In this document: one piece after another, positions 61,748 through 64,000 of the stretch
Numbering within the stretch: the first letter of the stretch is position 1
Layout: every line of letters begins with the position of its first letter
Assembly (NCBI GenBank): GCA_036023115.1
Contig: JAYKKT010000079.1
Coordinates: 12,267,501-12,331,500, forward strand
Length of the DNA stretch: 64,000 nucleotides
DNA from: Brasenia schreberi
Taxonomy: Eukaryota; Streptophyta; Magnoliopsida; Nymphaeales; Cabombaceae
Reading direction: 5' to 3'
Notes under the pieces: generated by a model
The model's database searches: none
The model's input: the letters and a program-made list of their open reading frames with translations, nothing else
Told to the model about the DNA's origin: nothing
Made by a program: the position numbers and the translations under genes

Positions 61748-61754
61748 TTATATA
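61748..61754 (-). promoter_or_regulatory. TATA box in S6
   Basis: TATATAA on the minus strand, followed by a C-run as in S2. Confidence 0.6.
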
Positions 61755-63153
61755 GGGATGGGTAGGTCGGTTAGGGCTGGGTTTGGGGTAGTGGTTAGGT
61801 GGTTTAGGTAGGGTGGTATGAAGATAAGGTGGGCTGGAAAGGGTAGGGCCAGATATTTTAAATACTAGTGGTTTGGGTAGATTGTGGGCTAGGGGTGGTT
61901 TAGGTGTTTAGGGTTTGGTTAGGTGTTTGGGTTCTAGGGTGAGGTTTAGTGAGCTAGGTTAGGTGATTAGGCTAGGTTTAGGGAAATTAACCTAGGTTTA
62001 GGGAAGGATTAGGGAAGTGGGTTAGGTGATTAGGCTCAGATTAGGGGTGGATTAGGGTGGAAGGCTAGGATTAGGTGTTTTGGGTTAGGTTTAGGTGAAG
62101 GAGCTCCCTTTGCATGACCCATAGACCTTAACCACCTCATGTTGGTGCAACCCTAGGTTAGGTTTTGGCTAATTACAAGCTTAAACCCACTCAATTAGGC
62201 TAACCCACATGATTAACCCCAAACTTGACACACAAGTCAAGCTTAATTACAACACTCTTGATCTTATCCATCCCCACTCTCTCTCATGCCCATAATCCCA
62301 CGTGAATTTCAAGTGGGCCCCACCTCCATATATTGGATTGGGATCTGGATATATATGGTCTAGATCCAATCCAAACTGAACTCTGACTCCTTCGAGCTGT
62401 ATTCGAAACGAACGGTTTGTGCGGGGCCTGACTGCATCAGTGCTCCGTCTGCGTTGGGTCTTCGCCAACATGATCGTCCGCCTCTGTTTTCGCCTTCCGG
62501 AGATGACTTCAAAGGATGTTTTGATGATAACGGGGTCTTGGACGTTCGAGATCCTCGGGGTGTGAATTTGATACAAGAGTTGTTATGCTGGGCTCAACAT
62601 GTGCTCCGGTTCTGGGCTCTTCTTAGCTCTCCTGGTCCTGTCTGGATTAGGCCAAGCTGCTTCGGGGTTTCAAAACATGTTTTACAAAGGTTTTAAAAGC
62701 CATATTGTATGTTTTCGAAATACAGAGTTTAAAACATATGTACAGGGTTGTCTGGAAGGCTCCTGGGTTTCCAGACTCAAAAATGGCCCTTTGGGGCTGC
62801 TTGTACAAAACCAGGTTTGTTTAAGAAATTCGTGGGATTTCGGGGTGTTTACAACAAGCATGGACTTTTGAAAAGAACATGAAAGTATCTTATCGTTTGT
62901 GTGCCTATTTGCAGATTTTATTTACGTGGGTTGCACGTATCCAAGTCTTTGATTTTACGCTATTTAGGCCAGCTAGGTGTGTGCACAAGTGACCTAAGTT
63001 TGGCGTTTTTGGATGGGTACTCGAAGCTTTTTCGAAAGCGTACATATGCAAGTTGCGAAATATCTCGAGTTTAGAGGGTATGATGTGAGCTAAGTTCGAA
63101 CTGAAAGCAACTCACACAACTTAAATGTAAAACCCAAAATGTAAACACGTAGC

Positions 63154-64000
63154 TGTAGACGCAGAAAATCTCCGCCTCCCTTGGTTTCTTAGGCCTGGGG
63201 CGAACCTTTTCATGTGTCTAAGTCCTATTTGAATAAACAGGGCGTGCCAGCTAGCTTACCTAAGCTAGCGAAGATATATTTTAACCTAACTTCTAACGTG
63301 GCGACTGTGAGCAAGCAAGCTCTTGTCGTCGCAGACCTTCTTGCACCGATGCGCACGGGTCAGTCTGTACGCTTTAAAAATCGAGTTTTGAGTGGAAAAA
63401 GCCTGTGAAAGCAGTTCGAGGTGTTTGATTCGGGTCTTTTTAGTACGATTTTCAGATTTTAAGTCATGTGAATTTGCACGTGCCTAAGTCTTTCTTTATA
63501 TCCCTTTTACGGGCCACCTAGGTGTGTGTTATGAACACTCCACTAAATGTGGCAAATTTGAGCGGGAGTATGGGGTTTGCTTTGATGCAATATGCGTCCT
63601 AACTCGTGGTATGGCGTATATGCAATGCAAACTCACGCTATTCCAAAGGAAAAACCCAAATGTAAAGACAATACCTAAGGGAAATGACCTAAGGGAAATG
63701 ACTTGAAATGTAAATGCCGAAGGGAAATACGTATATAAGGTATATATGGGCCCTTACTTGGGTCTTGCAAATAAAAGTGAAGGCTCAATGTAGGTGCGTG
63801 CTTGAATTGAAAGACTACACACACGACATGAAATGCAACCCAAATATAACTTGCAATATGGCCTTAACTAAGGTCTTGGGAATAAGAGTGAAAGCTCAAT
63901 GTGTGTGAGTGCTTGAATTGAAGTACTACGCACACAACATGAAATTAAACCCAAATATAAATTGCAGTATGGCCTTAACTAAGGTCTTGGGAATAAGAGC
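63154..64000 (-). mobile_element. LTR S7 (subfamily B), runs off the window
   Basis: Reads TGTAGACGCAG at 63154, preceded by GTAGC, which should reappear at its far end. Hairpin 2 is at 63250-63269 and hairpin 1 at 63340-63357 (one mismatch). Minisatellite units begin near 63745. Whether it is solo or part of a full element cannot be seen. Confidence 0.85.

Larger units (their letters stand above)
59469..62853 (-). mobile_element. Solo LTR S6 (subfamily B) within another LTR
   Basis: Reads TGTAGACGCG at 59469 and CGGGGTGTTTACA at 62853, 3385 bp, the longest copy because of an expanded minisatellite. Perfect TSD ACAAG at 59464-59468 and 62854-62858. Reversed TATATAA at 61748-61754, reversed CCTAA tract 61750-62100. 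It is the best-preserved LTR in the window. Confidence 0.95.
59242..63153 (-). repeat. Host minus-strand LTR, interrupted by S6
   Basis: Pieces are 59242-59468 (reads TGTAGACATG, the LTR end on the minus strand) and 62854-63153. The second piece holds AT-rich U3/R-like text shared with S4 (GGCCAGCTAGGTGTGTGC). Its far end is not reached, because S7 enters at 63154. Hairpin 1 is at 59411-59428 (A-U type pair) and hairpin 2 at 59322-59341 (U-G wobble at the variable pair). Confidence 0.75.

Overview
This is plant nuclear DNA. It carries one complete spliced gene of a land-plant family, a GH3 acyl-amido synthetase, in AT-rich sequence with degenerate plant transposons (hAT, MULE/FAR1-like). About 44 kb of nested Ty3/gypsy LTR retrotransposons follow. 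An angiosperm with abundant Tat-lineage elements fits; I cannot name the species.

Layout. 1-4.3 kb: non-coding, with a possible tRNA-derived SINE head and short duplications. 4.3-7.6 kb: a complete but dead hAT transposon, bounded by degenerate terminal inverted repeats and an 8-bp target-site duplication (TSD). 7.6-14.1 kb: non-coding apart from a decayed minus-strand MULE/FAR1-like transposase (about 9.8-11.3 kb). 14.1-18.0 kb: the GH3 gene with four exons, 611 codons, a TATA box and an upstream auxin-response-type TGTCTC. 18.0-20.3 kb: unassigned.

20.3-42 kb: a minus-strand chromovirus (Tekay-like) is the oldest layer. It was split by Element I, a Tat-lineage retrotransposon at 20451-37087 with both LTRs and a perfect TAAGT TSD. 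Element I was itself hit by two solo LTRs (S1, S2). A third solo LTR (S3) lies in the chromovirus RNase H. 43.2-58.3 kb: Element II, a second Tat-lineage element. It has lost its 5' LTR and most of gag but keeps protease, RT, RNase H, a second (archaeal-type) RNase H, integrase and a 3' LTR. Solo LTRs S4 and S5 interrupt it, and it has a 534-bp tandem duplication. 58.3-64 kb: an LTR tail, an antisense integrase fragment, and stacked minus-strand LTRs (a host LTR carrying S6 and S7).

I count twelve LTRs or LTR pieces of one superfamily. All derive from termini TGTAAACACC...GTCTACA and form two subfamilies. Subfamily A (L1, L2, S1, S3) has a GA-rich tract downstream of the TATA box. Subfamily B (S2, S4, S5, Element II 3' LTR, S6, S7) has CCTAA-like and roughly 110-bp minisatellite tracts. 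Near the 3' end most copies carry two short hairpins whose base pairs change in a compensatory way between subfamilies. This is the most interesting undescribed signal I found. The only gene likely to serve the host is GH3; the rest is decayed mobile DNA.
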